From Methylotenera sp. (GTDB lineage Bacteria > Pseudomonadota > Gammaproteobacteria > Burkholderiales > Methylophilaceae): 47,202 nucleotides of DNA. The translations under genes were made by a program, and so were the position numbers. Numbering within the stretch: position 1 is the first letter of the stretch; each line of letters opens with the position of its first letter. The stretch lies in the NCBI GenBank assembly GCA_017880905.1, contig JADGRO010000005.1, positions 1 to 47,202 of the forward strand, given 5' to 3'. The notes under the pieces are model-generated. The model was given only the letters and a program-made list of their open reading frames with translations, was not told the origin of the DNA and made no database searches. Of the stretch, positions 14,234 through 23,625 are shown in pieces.

Positions 14234-15115
14234 CTATTTCTTTTTTGCTCTAGGGTGCGCTGCGTCGTAGGTTTTACTTAGGTGCTGAAAATCAAGGTGC
14301 GTGTAAACCTGCGTAGTGCTGATATTGGCGTGGCCCAGCATTTCTTGCACGGCACGTAAATCGCCGCTGGATTGCAACACGTGCGTGGCAAAGCTGTGGC
14401 GCAGCATGTGCGGGTGCACGGATGAGTTAATACCTTGCTTGATTGACCATTCTTTGATGCGATATTGAATATTACGTGCAGAAATGCGCCTGCCCTGCAG
14501 CCCAATAAACACGGCCTTCTCGGCAGGGTAGTTAATTGGTATGGTTGAACGACTCTTTAACCATTTTTGAATCGCTTCCATGGCATGGCTGCCCATTGGC
14601 ACGATGCGGGTTTTGTTGCCTTTGCCTGTTACTTGTACCGTGCCTTCAGAAAAATCCAGCGCGTCAATATTCAAGTTCACTACTTCGCTTAAACGCAATC
14701 CGGAAGAATAGAACAACTCCAAAATGGCATGATCGCGAATGCCTAAAATGTCATCATCACCAATATCTACCAGCTTTACAGCCTGTTCGATTGAAAGCGC
14801 TTGTGGCAAAGTTTTAGGTGATTTTGGTGCACGTAAACCAATCACGGGGTTATTACTAAAGCCTTTGCGATTGACCAAAAAATCAAAAAACCCACGCCAA
14901 CTGGAAAGCATACGCGCGATGCTTTTGCCGCCCAAGCCTTTGCTGTGCAAGCTAGCGATAAAGCGGCGTATGTGCTGAGTTTGTAGGGTGTTTAGCGCGG
15001 TGGAATCGGTTAGTTTGATGAGTTGCGCGATATCTCTGGCGTAATTTTCGCGGGTAAGCGGGCTTAAGCCGCGCTCAAAATTCAAAAACTCCAAATATTC
15101 TTTTAAAAAATCCAC
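14234..15115 (-). CDS. xerC: Tyrosine recombinase XerC
   Basis: XerC works with XerD at the dif site to resolve chromosome dimers. The 293 residues comprise an N-terminal SAM-like domain (~1-90) and a catalytic domain. The catalytic residues are all visible: Arg141 (SSGLRLSEVVNL), Lys165 region (TGKGNKTRIVP), His236-x-x-Arg239 (HMLRHSFATHVLQSSG), His262 (LGHANISTTQ) and Tyr271 (VYTHLD). It is the last gene of dapF-DUF484-xerC, the conserved proteobacterial order, which distinguishes it from XerD and from element-borne integrases. The gap to DUF484 is 5 bases. Confidence 0.95.
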   Translation of the reverse strand: MDFLKEYLEFLNFERGLSPLTRENYARDIAQLIKLTDSTALNTLQTQHIRRFIASLHSKGLGGKSIARMLSSWRGFFDFLVNRKGFSNNPVIGLRAPKSPKTLPQALSIEQAVKLVDIGDDDILGIRDHAILELFYSSGLRLSEVVNLNIDALDFSEGTVQVTGKGNKTRIVPMGSHAMEAIQKWLKSRSTIPINYPAEKAVFIGLQGRRISARNIQYRIKEWSIKQGINSSVHPHMLRHSFATHVLQSSGDLRAVQEMLGHANISTTQVYTHLDFQHLSKTYDAAHPRAKKK

Positions 15116-15120
15116 ATTTT

Positions 15121-15768
15121 TTATTGTAGATAACGAGAAAGCGCGGCGCTGATAATTTCGCCAATTTTTGTAAGGTAATCAGTACCCATGTCAGCATAAA
15201 AGCGGTCGCCATTGTCGCTAGCAAGCGCCAAAAAGCCGATGGTCTCTCTATTATGCAAGGGAACGATTGCGACCGACGCCGCTGAATCGATAAACCAATC
15301 TTCAGCCACCATTTCCGGTGGCTGGCCGCAAAAGGGTTGCTCAAGCGCGGTAATCCATGTTTTGGCTTCCTCCGATACCATGCTAAACACTAAGTTGGCA
15401 CGGTTCGAAGTATCAAGTGGCTCTGCCCATACGCGCAGGCAGGTATCAGCTAAATTAAATTGCTCTGGTAATTGCGCGCTCACCAGTTGCTCAAGTGCGT
15501 CAAATTTTTTGGCTTTGTGAAACATAATGTTGATTGCGTGAATTTTATTGGCAATCGCGTCGTTTTCTTGCGCGTTGAGAATGAGCTCAGCAAGGCGGTC
15601 TTCCAGCGCGTTAATTTTGTCGCGCTGCGCGAGTTGCTGCCGTTCAGCTAAAGAAATGGTGCCATTGCCATGCGGGCTGGGTAGGTGAATTTCTGCTAGT
15701 AGATTAGCATTTTGTTCAAAAAATTCAGGATGATTTTTTAAGTAGTTTTTAATGTCATCTTCTTGCAT
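15121..15768 (-). CDS. DUF484 family protein
   Basis: The 215-residue protein has a short N-terminal region (DIKNYLKNHPEFFEQNANLLAEIHLPSP), then a coiled coil (~35-65, RQQLAQRDKINALEDRLAELI), then a GAF-like domain (~75-215) ending VAIVPLHNRETIGFLALASD and FYADMGTDYLTKIGEIIS. DUF484 proteins are encoded between dapF and xerC in many proteobacteria; function is not established. It is 12 bases after dapF and 5 before xerC, so the three form one operon. Confidence 0.92.
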   Translation of the reverse strand: MQEDDIKNYLKNHPEFFEQNANLLAEIHLPSPHGNGTISLAERQQLAQRDKINALEDRLAELILNAQENDAIANKIHAINIMFHKAKKFDALEQLVSAQLPEQFNLADTCLRVWAEPLDTSNRANLVFSMVSEEAKTWITALEQPFCGQPPEMVAEDWFIDSAASVAIVPLHNRETIGFLALASDNGDRFYADMGTDYLTKIGEIISAALSRYLQ

Positions 15769-15780
15769 GTTAATCCCTAA

Positions 15781-16611
15781 TTAAATTTCAATTTCGCCTT
15801 CAAACACAATCTCAGCCGAACCTGTCATTATCACCGGATGATTTTCACCAAGCCATTCAATGTTAAGTTTACCACCACGCGTGTGCACTAGCACGGGCGA
15901 TTGCAAACGCCCAAGTTGAATACCGCTCACCACGGCCGCGCAAGCTCCAGTGCCGCACGAGAGTGTTTCGCCAGCGCCACGCTCATACACACGCAATTTA
16001 ATTTCGTGCGAATTCATAATTTGCATAAAACCTGCATTGACGCGTTGCGGAAAGCTCGAGTGCGCTTCAATCTGTGGGCCAAGTTCCGCTATATTTGCAT
16101 TTTCTACGTCGTCCACCAAGGTCACCGCGTGCGGATTGCCCATTGAAACCACTGCCACAGAAACCGTATGGTTATTGACTTGCAGAGCATATGTTTTTTG
16201 CCGTGTTTCTGCAATAAATGGAATTTTTGCAGGCTCAAATATGGGTGCGCCCATATCAACGCTCACTTGGTTGTCATCTTTGAGCGTAAGCGTTATCTGC
16301 CCGCAGGCGGTTTTAACCTTGATTTCGCGTTTTTGCGTCAAACCTTTTGCCAGCACAAAGCGCACAAAACAGCGCGCGCCGTTGCCGCATTGTTCCACCT
16401 CGCCACCATCAGCGTTAAATATGCGATATTTAAAATCTACGTTTGGGGTAGAAGTTTTTTCGACAATCAAAAGTTGATCGCAACCCACTCCAAAATGGCG
16501 ATTAGCGATTTTTTTAATTTGCGCTGAAGTCAATGTAATAGGCGAAGAATAACCATCAACAACGACAAAATCGTTGCCCGTACCCTGCATTTTAGTGAAT
16601 TTAAGTAACAT
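15781..16611 (-). CDS. dapF: Diaminopimelate epimerase DapF
   Basis: DapF converts LL- to meso-diaminopimelate for lysine and peptidoglycan synthesis. The 276-residue protein has the two pseudo-symmetric halves of the family, each with a catalytic Cys in its signature: [18 protein letters not shown] near residue 70 and [17 protein letters not shown] near residue 210. [14 protein letters not shown] starts the fold. It heads the dapF-DUF484-xerC operon and diverges from metK across a 188-base A/T-rich gap. Confidence 0.97.
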   Translation of the reverse strand: MLLKFTKMQGTGNDFVVVDGYSSPITLTSAQIKKIANRHFGVGCDQLLIVEKTSTPNVDFKYRIFNADGGEVEQCGNGARCFVRFVLAKGLTQKREIKVKTACGQITLTLKDDNQVSVDMGAPIFEPAKIPFIAETRQKTYALQVNNHTVSVAVVSMGNPHAVTLVDDVENANIAELGPQIEAHSSFPQRVNAGFMQIMNSHEIKLRVYERGAGETLSCGTGACAAVVSGIQLGRLQSPVLVHTRGGKLNIEWLGENHPVIMTGSAEIVFEGEIEI

Positions 16612-16687
16612 AGTTTTTAAAATTTTAAGTTACGCTATTCTAGCAAACTTATACCAATTATTTGCGCCAACTATTTGATTTAAAGTG

Positions 16688-16693
16688 TACAAT
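16688..16693 (+). promoter_or_regulatory. -10 box of the metK promoter
   Basis: TACAAT followed by a GC-rich discriminator (GCGCGAC), resembling the tRNA-Phe promoter at 1597-1609. The predicted start is near 16700, which leaves a ~100-base leader before metK. Confidence 0.5.
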
Positions 16694-16713
16694 GCGCGAC
16701 TCGAAGTGATTTT

Positions 16714-16743
16714 CAATATTCCTTTAGCCTTTAGTGAATATTG
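16714..16743 (+). promoter_or_regulatory. A/T-rich hairpin with T-rich tail in the metK leader
   Basis: CAATATTC (16714-16721) and GAATATTG (16736-16743) are exact 8-base complements around a 14-base loop. The tail TTTTACTTTTTTTATTTT follows, so the shape is that of a weak attenuator-terminator inside the leader. No known SAM-riboswitch core is recognisable. Confidence 0.4.
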
Positions 16744-16799
16744 TTTTACTTTTTTTATTTTATATTTTTTAGGTTTTAATTTTATTTCCAAGGCGCACA

Positions 16800-17984
16800 A
16801 TGAACCAATATCTTTTTACTTCAGAATCTGTTTCTGAAGGCCATCCAGACAAACTCGCAGACCAAGTATCCGATAGCATTTTAGATGCCATTTTAAGCCA
16901 AGACCCAACGGCGCGTGTTGCCGCTGAAACCCTCGCCAATACTGGCTTGATTGTGTTGGCTGGTGAAATTACGACCAAACCGCATGTGAATGTCGACTAC
17001 ATTCAGGTAGCGCGCGACACGATTAAACGCATCGGCTACGACAATACCGAATACGGCATCGATTACAAAGGTTGCGCAGTATTAGTGGCTTATGACAAAC
17101 AATCGCCTGACATCGCGCAAGGTGTGGATAACGCCAATGATGATCCGCTAGACCAAGGCGCAGGCGACCAGGGCTTGATGTTTGGCTATGCGGTGAATGA
17201 AACGCCGCAATTGATGCCGTTGCCGATTTGGTTAAGCCATCGCTTGATGGAGCGCCAAGCACAATTGCGCAAAGATGGCCGCCTGCCTTGGCTGCGCCCG
17301 GATGCCAAAAGCCAAGTGACGGTGGAATATATCGATGGCAAACCGCACAAGATTGATACGGTGCTGGTTTCTACGCAGCACGCACCAGAGATGTCCGACG
17401 GTTTGAAGATGAAAAGAGAAGCCATCGAAGCGGTGATTGAAGAAATTATCAAACCCGTATTACCAAAAGAATTGATTAAGGGCGAAATTAAATATTTGGT
17501 CAACCCAACTGGACGCTTTGTGGTTGGTGGTCCGCAAGGCGATTGCGGACTCACAGGTCGTAAAATTATTGTGGATACTTATGGCGGCGCTGCACCGCAT
17601 GGGGGTGGTGCGTTTTCGGGCAAAGACCCTTCAAAAGTAGACCGTAGCGCGGCCTATGCAGGTCGTTACGTGGCTAAAAATATTGTTGCTGCTGGCTTGG
17701 CAGACAAATGCTTGGTACAAATTAGCTATGCGATTGGTGTAGCGCGCCCTACTTCTATCATGGTAGAAACTTATGGTACGGGCAAGGTTTCCGATAAAGT
17801 GTTGACGCAATTAGTGGCTGAACATTTTGATTTGCGCCCTAAAGGCATTGTAAAAATGCTCGATTTACTGCGCCCCATTTACACTAAAACCGCCGCTTAT
17901 GGTCATTTTGGTCGCGATGAACCTGAGTTCACTTGGGAAGCTACTGACAAGGTGGCAATGTTAAGAGCGGCGGCTGACTTGTAA
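16800..17984 (+). CDS. metK: S-adenosylmethionine synthetase MetK
   Basis: MetK makes S-adenosylmethionine from methionine and ATP. The 394 residues match the family and the three-domain fold. Signatures are [20 protein letters not shown] at residues 5-24 (catalytic His and metal Asp), a [12 protein letters not shown] hexapeptide region near residue 120, the P-loop-like [19 protein letters not shown] near residue 261, and [11 protein letters not shown] near residue 345. It starts the metK-ahcY-metF region of the methyl cycle. A weak AAGG precedes ATG 16800. About 255 bases separate it from ahcY, which has its own promoter and riboswitch. Confidence 0.98.
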   Translation: MNQYLFTSESVSEGHPDKLADQVSDSILDAILSQDPTARVAAETLANTGLIVLAGEITTKPHVNVDYIQVARDTIKRIGYDNTEYGIDYKGCAVLVAYDKQSPDIAQGVDNANDDPLDQGAGDQGLMFGYAVNETPQLMPLPIWLSHRLMERQAQLRKDGRLPWLRPDAKSQVTVEYIDGKPHKIDTVLVSTQHAPEMSDGLKMKREAIEAVIEEIIKPVLPKELIKGEIKYLVNPTGRFVVGGPQGDCGLTGRKIIVDTYGGAAPHGGGAFSGKDPSKVDRSAAYAGRYVAKNIVAAGLADKCLVQISYAIGVARPTSIMVETYGTGKVSDKVLTQLVAEHFDLRPKGIVKMLDLLRPIYTKTAAYGHFGRDEPEFTWEATDKVAMLRAAADL

Positions 17985-18022
17985 AACCTTAATAAAATCA
18001 TGGCGTTGTTAGAGGTTTAATT

Positions 18023-18050
18023 TTGACAATTGCCATAATTTCATTATAAT
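18023..18050 (+). promoter_or_regulatory. Sigma-70 promoter of the ahcY transcript
   Basis: A perfect TTGACA (18023-18028), a 16-base spacer and a perfect TATAAT (18045-18050). The predicted start near 18057 is about 13 bases before the SAH riboswitch. Confidence 0.85.
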
Positions 18051-18069
18051 TCTGCTTTTAGTAATACAT

Positions 18070-18150
18070 AACCGAGGAACGTTGCAAAGCTTGCTCAAGG
18101 CTCTAGGCTCGGTTAGGGAGATGGTAAATCATCTCTCAAACGGCGTTCAC
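18070..18150 (+). ncRNA. S-adenosylhomocysteine (SAH) riboswitch
   Basis: The conserved core is present: ACCGAGGAACGTTGCAAAGC (18070-18089), GGCTCGGT (18106-18113) closing the first helix with ACCGAG, a variable hairpin GGGAGATG/CATCTCT (18116-18136), and AACGGCGTTCAC (18139-18150) pairing back to the GAACGTTG arm. This class senses SAH and turns on ahcY expression. It lies directly upstream of ahcY, the expected target. Confidence 0.95.
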
Positions 18151-18154
18151 CTAA

Positions 18155-18234
18155 CCGTGCCAGACACGGGATGCGGGTGGACAAAGTATCCAAAAAAACA
18201 TCCCTTCTGGTCACGCTGATTTCATTTTTAAGGA
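18155..18234 (+). promoter_or_regulatory. Expression platform of the SAH riboswitch
   Basis: Two overlapping hairpins can form: CCGTG (18155-18159) with CACGG (18165-18169), or GGGATG (18168-18173) with CATCCC (18199-18204). CCTT (18203-18206) can instead pair with the AAGG of the ahcY SD (18230-18233). Sharing of bases between these stems suggests translational switching; this is inference from complementarity. Confidence 0.5.
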
Positions 18235-18240
18235 ATAATT

Positions 18241-19641
18241 GTGACTAATTTTAAAGACTATCTCGTAGCAGACATCAATTTAGCGGCTTTTGGTCGTAAG
18301 GAAATCGCGATTGCAGAAACCGAAATGCCAGGCTTGATGGCGATTCGTGAAGAATATGCAAAATCAAAACCACTCAAAGGCGCGCGCATTACCGGCTCGC
18401 TGCACATGACTATTCAAACCGCAGTGCTGATTGAAACACTGAAAGATTTGGGTGCAGAAGTGCGCTGGGCGTCGTGCAATATATATTCCACGCAAGACCA
18501 CGCTGCTGCAGCGATTGCGGCGGGTGGCACACCAGTGTTTGCGATTAAAGGCGAGACTTTGGCGCAATATTGGGATTACACGCACCGCATTTTTGAGTGG
18601 ACAGACAGCGGCTATTCAAACATGATTCTCGATGACGGCGGTGACGCGACATTGTTGCTGCATTTGGGCACGCGAGCTGAGAAAGACTTATCTGTGATTG
18701 CAAATCCAGCAAGCGAGGAAGAAACTTGCTTGTTTAATGCAATTAAAGCCAAATTAAAGACTGATGCGACTTGGTATTCAACACGCTTGGCTAAAATTAT
18801 TGGCGTGACGGAAGAAACCACTACTGGCGTGCATCGTTTGTATCAAATGCACAAGGAAGGCAAATTGGCTTTCCCGGCGATAAATGTCAATGATTCCGTA
18901 ACTAAATCTAAATTTGATAATCTTTATGGTTGCCGCGAATCATTAGTTGATGCCATTAAACGCGCAACTGATGTGATGATTGCAGGCAAAGTAGCTGTGG
19001 TAGCGGGTTATGGTGATGTGGGCAAAGGTTCAGCACAAGCATTACGTGCACTTTCTGCACAAGTTTGGGTAACCGAGATTGACCCAATCTGCGCGCTACA
19101 AGCGGCGATGGAAGGCTATCGCGTGGTAACCATGGATTATGCGGCTGATAAAGCGGATATTTTTGTCACTGCGACTGGTAATTATCATGTGATTATGCAT
19201 GACCACATGGCGAAGATGAAAGATCAGGCGATTGTATGTAACATCGGCCATTTTGATAACGAGATTGATGTAGCTTCACTGGATAAATATAAGTGGGATG
19301 AAATCAAACCGCAGGTGGATCATGTGATTTTCCCTGATGGTAAAAAAATCATTCTTTTGGCCAAAGGCCGTCTAGTGAATTTGGGCTGCGGTACGGGCCA
19401 TCCGAGCTATGTGATGAGCTCAAGTTTTGCCAATCAAACCATTGCACAAATCGAGTTATTTACGCAGCAGGCTAAATATCCAGTAGGCGTATACACCTTG
19501 CCTAAGCACTTGGATGAAAAAGTAGCGGTGTTACAATTGAAAAAACTAAACGCACAACTCAGTACCTTAACCGATCAACAAGCGGCATATATTGGCGTAG
19601 ACAAAGCAGGACCTTATAAATCAGAGCATTATCGTTACTAA
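18241..19641 (+). CDS. ahcY: Adenosylhomocysteinase AhcY
   Basis: AhcY splits S-adenosylhomocysteine into adenosine and homocysteine, relieving product inhibition of methyltransferases. The 466-residue protein carries [15 protein letters not shown] near residue 57, [13 protein letters not shown] near residue 220 (catalytic Lys/Asp region), the NAD-binding [14 protein letters not shown] near residue 259, and C-terminal [14 protein letters not shown] and [12 protein letters not shown], which supplies the Lys-Tyr pair reaching into the neighbouring subunit. It starts with GTG 18241, preceded by AAGGA, under control of the SAH riboswitch. The insertion-bearing length is typical of bacterial enzymes. 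Confidence 0.98.
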   Translation: MTNFKDYLVADINLAAFGRKEIAIAETEMPGLMAIREEYAKSKPLKGARITGSLHMTIQTAVLIETLKDLGAEVRWASCNIYSTQDHAAAAIAAGGTPVFAIKGETLAQYWDYTHRIFEWTDSGYSNMILDDGGDATLLLHLGTRAEKDLSVIANPASEEETCLFNAIKAKLKTDATWYSTRLAKIIGVTEETTTGVHRLYQMHKEGKLAFPAINVNDSVTKSKFDNLYGCRESLVDAIKRATDVMIAGKVAVVAGYGDVGKGSAQALRALSAQVWVTEIDPICALQAAMEGYRVVTMDYAADKADIFVTATGNYHVIMHDHMAKMKDQAIVCNIGHFDNEIDVASLDKYKWDEIKPQVDHVIFPDGKKIILLAKGRLVNLGCGTGHPSYVMSSSFANQTIAQIELFTQQAKYPVGVYTLPKHLDEKVAVLQLKKLNAQLSTLTDQQAAYIGVDKAGPYKSEHYRY

Positions 19642-19657
19642 AAAAAGGAAGACACCC

Positions 19658-20002
19658 ATGAAATTACTTGCAGGATGGTTGTTAAATGCTCTGGCCTTAT
19701 TGGGCGTGGCTTATTTGGTGCCGGATATTCATGTGTCTAGCTTATTGATTGCACTGGTGGCAGCAGTAGTAATAGGCTTGGCTAATATGCTGATTAAACC
19801 AATTTTAGTGATATTTACTTTGCCAGTCACTATACTTACTTTGGGGCTATTTATTTTTGTCATCAACGGTATGTTGTTTTGGGGTGTGGGACATTTTCTG
19901 CAAGGCTTTGAAGTGCATACGCTGAAGGCGGGCATTATCGGTGCGTTTGCATATAGTGTGATTTCGTGGGTTTTAAGCGCCATAGTGATAGAAAAAGATT
20001 AG
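19658..20002 (+). CDS. Small four-helix membrane protein (phage_holin_4_2 / DUF family)
   Basis: The 114-residue protein has four hydrophobic segments (~3-22, ~27-47, ~52-80, ~90-112) and the family phrase IGLANMLIKPILVIFTLPVTILTLGLF. It belongs to the group named after a mycobacteriophage holin, but it is a common chromosomal gene between ahcY and metF in betaproteobacteria and gives no sign of prophage. Function is unknown. SD AAGGAAG precedes ATG 19658. It lies 16 bases after ahcY and 20 before metF, so it shares the riboswitch-controlled transcript. Confidence 0.88.
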   Translation: MKLLAGWLLNALALLGVAYLVPDIHVSSLLIALVAAVVIGLANMLIKPILVIFTLPVTILTLGLFIFVINGMLFWGVGHFLQGFEVHTLKAGIIGAFAYSVISWVLSAIVIEKD

Positions 20003-20022
20003 AAAAGATTAAGCAAATTAAA

Positions 20023-20862
20023 GTGAAAAACATTCCACTAAGCTTTGAATTTTTTCCGCCAAAAACGGCGGATGGCGTTGCCAATTTACGCGAAACGCGG
20101 GTGCAGCTTGCCAAATTTAAGCCAGAGTTTTTTTCGGTAACCTTTGGTGCGGGCGGCTCCACCACGGACCGTACCAAAGAGACTGTGTTTGAAATTCAAG
20201 CAGAAGGCTACTCTGCCGCACCGCATATTTCTTGCATTTCTTCGAGTAAAGAAGAGATTCGAGAGTTGCTAACCGCTTACAAAAATAAGGGCATTAAGCG
20301 TTTAGTCACTTTGCGTGGCGATGTGCCGTCTGGCGAGGTGAGCGTGGGCGATTTTAAATATGCTAATGAGCTAGTGAAGTTTATTCGCAAAGAAACTGAT
20401 GATTGGTTTCGTTTGGAAGTTGCTGCATATCCCGAGTTTCATCCAGAAGCATTATCGGCAGCTAAAGATTTAGCAAACTTTAAGCGTAAAATAGAGGCGG
20501 GTGCCAATTCAGCCATTACGCAATATTTTTACAATGCGGATGCTTACTTTAGATTTGTGGAGAGTTGTGTGGCTGAGGGAATTACGGTACCAATCGCGCC
20601 GGGTGTAATGCCGATTTATAACTACACTCAACTTGCGCGATTTTCGGACGTGTGTGGTGCTGAGATTCCACGTTGGTTACGCTTACGCCTAGAAGCTTAT
20701 GCTGATGATATGCCGTCTTTGCGAGCTTTGGGAGTAGACGTAGTGAGTGAGCTTTGTGAGCGTTTATTGGCTTGGGGTGTACCAAGCCTACATTTTTATA
20801 CTTTGAATCAAGCAGGTATTATTTCAAGCATTATAAATAATATTGGCTTAAAAAATACCTAG
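20023..20862 (+). CDS. metF: Methylenetetrahydrofolate reductase MetF
   Basis: MetF reduces 5,10-methylene- to 5-methyltetrahydrofolate using FAD and NADH, supplying the methyl group for methionine synthase. The TIM-barrel protein begins KNIPLSFEFFPPKTADG (catalytic Glu) and carries FFSVTFGAGGSTTDRT near residue 40, HISCISSSKEEIRELL near 70, LRGDVPSG near 97, and GANSAITQYFYNADAY near 162 (folate contacts). I take GTG 20023 (279 residues) as the start because family members begin just before SFEFFPPKT. Another GTG at 19966 would overlap the membrane-protein gene by 37 bases. SD sequences are weak for both. Confidence 0.95.
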   Translation: MKNIPLSFEFFPPKTADGVANLRETRVQLAKFKPEFFSVTFGAGGSTTDRTKETVFEIQAEGYSAAPHISCISSSKEEIRELLTAYKNKGIKRLVTLRGDVPSGEVSVGDFKYANELVKFIRKETDDWFRLEVAAYPEFHPEALSAAKDLANFKRKIEAGANSAITQYFYNADAYFRFVESCVAEGITVPIAPGVMPIYNYTQLARFSDVCGAEIPRWLRLRLEAYADDMPSLRALGVDVVSELCERLLAWGVPSLHFYTLNQAGIISSIINNIGLKNT

Positions 20863-20870
20863 TATTATTT
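20835..20870. terminator. A/T-rich hairpin between convergent metF and smg
   Basis: AAATAATA (20835-20842) pairs with TATTATTT (20863-20870), with further wobble pairs inside. It spans the metF stop and reaches the smg stop, so it could end both transcripts, though A/T richness makes it a weak stem. Confidence 0.35.
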
Positions 20871-21327
20871 AATGAATGGTGAGTCCATGCGGGTTAAATA
20901 GCGCGTCCTCAATAAACAAATAATCTTTCTCACGGCCTTCATTCCATAGGGCTATCATGGTAATCCAGCGCATTTCTTCGATGCTGATTTGTTTTTGTTT
21001 TAGCGCCATTGCGCGGTCAATAATTAAGTCACGCTCTACATCGTTAATGACATTGGCTTGTTGTAAAAATAGAATAAAACTGATACTTTCTGTGTTTATC
21101 TTCTTAAGCTCGGAATCGGTAAACATACGTAAACTCGTGTGTTTGTGCGAATAAATTGCAGCGGGTTCGATCAACATGGATTTCATTTTGTGAAACCAAT
21201 CAACCGCACCTAATATGTCCGATTGATTGAAACCAGCAGCAGAGAGCTCTTGTGCCATGACATCGTTGTCTGGAAACGCATGGTTGGCGAAATAGTTTTC
21301 AAACATGAATACTAATACTTCAAACAT
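20869..21327 (-). CDS. smg: DUF494 family protein Smg
   Basis: The 152-residue acidic helical protein of the Smg/DUF494 family starts MFEVLVFMFENYF and has the conserved middle FTDSELKKINTESISFILFLQQANVI and the end EEMRWITMIALWNE. Its function is unsettled. The family is found next to dprA in many beta- and gammaproteobacteria, as here (43 bases downstream of dprA on the same strand). No DNA-binding motif is visible. Confidence 0.93.
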   Translation of the reverse strand: MFEVLVFMFENYFANHAFPDNDVMAQELSAAGFNQSDILGAVDWFHKMKSMLIEPAAIYSHKHTSLRMFTDSELKKINTESISFILFLQQANVINDVERDLIIDRAMALKQKQISIEEMRWITMIALWNEGREKDYLFIEDALFNPHGLTIH

Positions 21328-21370
21328 AGTAGCTTCCTCTCCATCTCTAAAATCTATTTTTACTTGGCAT

Positions 21371-22489
21371 CTAAACTAAGCGCTGATATTTCCCGCCAGC
21401 CAATGTTGTAATTTTGCTTTCTAGCTCCAGCACCATAAGCATGGAGGAAAGCGCTTCTGTAGTCAACCCAGAAAGCGCCAGCAAAGTTTCAAAGTTAATC
21501 GGGTCAAATCCCATAAAATCCAATACTGTACTGGCTTCTAGGGAGGTGGATGATTTAAGGTTTAACTTAGTCATTAGCCCAGATGGGCTATCGCTTGGCA
21601 GCATATTTTTTAGTTCTTCTAATATATCTTGAGTAGATTCTACTAATTTCGCACCTTGTTTGATGAGCTGATGACAACCTTTGGCAACCGGCGAGTGAAT
21701 AGACCCGGGAATGGCAAAAACTTCACGCCCTTGCTCGCCAGCCAGACGTGCAGTAATAAGTGAGCCGCTATCAATATTGGCTTCTACTACCAGGCAACCT
21801 AAACTTAAACCACTGATTACGCGATTGCGACGTGGAAAATTTTGTGCCTTGGAGGGCGTGCCAAGTGGAAATTCGGAAATAATTAAGCCACGCTCAGCAA
21901 TTTTATGAGCTAAATCCCGATGTCTTGCAGGGTAGACAATATCAAGACCAGTGCCAACCACAGCAATCGTCGCGCCATTAGCTTTTAATGCGCCACGATG
22001 CGCTGCGCCATCAATGCCCAATGCCATACCGCTTATTACACATAGACCATGATTGCACAGATTTTCAGCAAAATCTTCTGCATTTTTTTCGCCCTGTGGT
22101 GTAGCACTACGGCTGCCCACGATAGCGATAGATGGGTGATTGAGCCATTGTAAATTACCAATAGCATATAGCACCGCCGGCGGATTGCTGATTTCAAGAA
22201 GTTGTTTAGGGTAAGCATCGTCAGCTAGTGTGACAAGGTGGGTATTATCTTTTTGCAGCCAATTTAATGCAGGTGAAATTACTTCAATATCGACACCTTG
22301 GCTAATTTTATGCGCAATCTCGTCATCGACAATTTCACGTAGCTGATTCACACTGGTACTAAAAATTGCCTCAGGTGAACCAAATTTTGCCAATAACTGG
22401 CAGAGGCCTGCATTGCCTAAACCAGGTGTTTGATTAAGTGCAATCCATTGCGCAATGTCGTTATGTTGTTTATCGTCAATAGACGCCAT
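21371..22489 (-). CDS. dprA: DNA-processing protein DprA
   Basis: DprA binds incoming single-stranded DNA and loads RecA during natural transformation. The 372-residue protein has an N-terminal SAM-like region (~1-70) and a central Rossmann-like domain with IVGSRSATPQGEKNAEDFA and LCVISGMALGIDGAAHRGAL near residues 120-170. Then come NFPRRNRVISGLSLGCLVVE and SGSLITARLAGEQGREVFAIPG, and a C-terminal winged-helix-like DML1 domain (~300-370). Length is standard. It starts 3 bases after the LysM gene, so LysM-dprA-smg is one unit. Confidence 0.96.
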   Translation of the reverse strand: MASIDDKQHNDIAQWIALNQTPGLGNAGLCQLLAKFGSPEAIFSTSVNQLREIVDDEIAHKISQGVDIEVISPALNWLQKDNTHLVTLADDAYPKQLLEISNPPAVLYAIGNLQWLNHPSIAIVGSRSATPQGEKNAEDFAENLCNHGLCVISGMALGIDGAAHRGALKANGATIAVVGTGLDIVYPARHRDLAHKIAERGLIISEFPLGTPSKAQNFPRRNRVISGLSLGCLVVEANIDSGSLITARLAGEQGREVFAIPGSIHSPVAKGCHQLIKQGAKLVESTQDILEELKNMLPSDSPSGLMTKLNLKSSTSLEASTVLDFMGFDPINFETLLALSGLTTEALSSMLMVLELESKITTLAGGKYQRLV

Positions 22490-22491
22490 TA

Positions 22492-23520
22492 TTAAGGCGT
22501 ATGTACAGCGTCTAATGTATAAACGGCATCTGTAGCACTCATTATCAAGCCATAAGACACTTTGTCAAAGGTTCTGAAAATCATTAGTAAGCCTATACGC
22601 TCGTTGGGCAACTGTACATTAGCATTTTTTGAGTCTTTAATTTCAGGATCCTTAATTACGCGGCCATATCGGCTGATCTCAAGTACATGTCCTTCTTCTA
22701 GGCCATCATTCTTGCCGCGATTAATTGAAACTACTGTATTCGGCCCACCCTCAGCCACGCCGCCATAAATACGCAAAATGCGACCATTTATTTCAGTGTC
22801 CGGTGCATGAGGTATAAAGTTATTTTTAAATTCGTCAGGTGAAACCACTAAACGGTCTTTAGTAAAAATCTCCTCCTTAGCGCGCACAATATCGCCAGTT
22901 GCCGGAGCACCATAGCGTGCGATGTTCACATCGCCCAAATATATAGCCTCAGTACCAAGTACTTCCTTGCTATCAGGATCAACTAATTGTTCACCCGGGC
23001 GATAAATGTTCCAGTGCGCACCATCGCCTTCCTTGATATCGTTAATATAGACGCGGGTGCCAGGGCTTAAAACAACACGATTTTCTTGACCTGCAATAAT
23101 ACGCGGAGCGTTATCAAGTTTACCGTTTTCGATGAGTAATGGCTGGCTTAAAAATGGCCCAATCACATTGGGGGCAATTGTTCGAATGGCTTCATTTTCA
23201 AGTGGCTCCTCACGAATGCCAGGCTCTAGCGTAGTGGTTTCGTGCAACAACCTAAATTGCGGATCTTTACTACTTGTATCCAGCACAATCACATCGCCTG
23301 GGTAAATCCAGTGCGGATTTTTAATTTCCGCACGGTTCATTTTCCATATTTTTGGCCATTGCCAGGGGTTTTTCAAAAATTTGCCAGAAATGCCCCACAG
23401 CGTATCGCCTTTCACCACCACATAGCGATATGGATGATTTTTTTGCAGTTGTGCATCTTCTGCAATTGCATTGAAGCTTAAGCAGCTAAGTGCAAGCAGC
23501 GCTATAATATGTTTATTCAT
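22492..23520 (-). CDS. Secreted LysM-domain protein
   Basis: The 342-residue protein has a signal peptide ([22 protein letters not shown]). One LysM domain at ~30-80 follows ([20 protein letters not shown], then [14 protein letters not shown]), which binds peptidoglycan glycan strands. The remaining ~250 residues form a conserved but unnamed region found in betaproteobacterial LysM proteins encoded before dprA. Contains [20 protein letters not shown] and [20 protein letters not shown]. No peptidase motif is visible, so a structural or adaptor role at the cell wall is the safe reading. It is divergent from def across about 105 bases. Confidence 0.87.
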   Translation of the reverse strand: MNKHIIALLALSCLSFNAIAEDAQLQKNHPYRYVVVKGDTLWGISGKFLKNPWQWPKIWKMNRAEIKNPHWIYPGDVIVLDTSSKDPQFRLLHETTTLEPGIREEPLENEAIRTIAPNVIGPFLSQPLLIENGKLDNAPRIIAGQENRVVLSPGTRVYINDIKEGDGAHWNIYRPGEQLVDPDSKEVLGTEAIYLGDVNIARYGAPATGDIVRAKEEIFTKDRLVVSPDEFKNNFIPHAPDTEINGRILRIYGGVAEGGPNTVVSINRGKNDGLEEGHVLEISRYGRVIKDPEIKDSKNANVQLPNERIGLLMIFRTFDKVSYGLIMSATDAVYTLDAVHTP

Positions 23521-23625
23521 GCGTTGACCTCGGTCAAAATAACGGAAAAAATCCGCGAAACAGCATTAAATTTATCACGTAATTCATTCAACAATCAAGC
23601 TTTTTTGCTAAAAAACACTGACTTT

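Noticed and set aside
16612-16799. Known SAM riboswitch before metK
   Set aside because: No conserved SAM-I, SAM-II or SAM-alpha core could be read in the leader; only an A/T-rich hairpin is present.
19658-20002. Prophage holin
   Set aside because: The family name comes from a phage, but the gene sits in the conserved ahcY-metF interval with no phage genes around.
23509-23625. Longer N-terminus of peptide deformylase
   Set aside because: The extra 39 residues do not resemble the family and overlap the LysM gene start; the family begins at the ATG at 23626.
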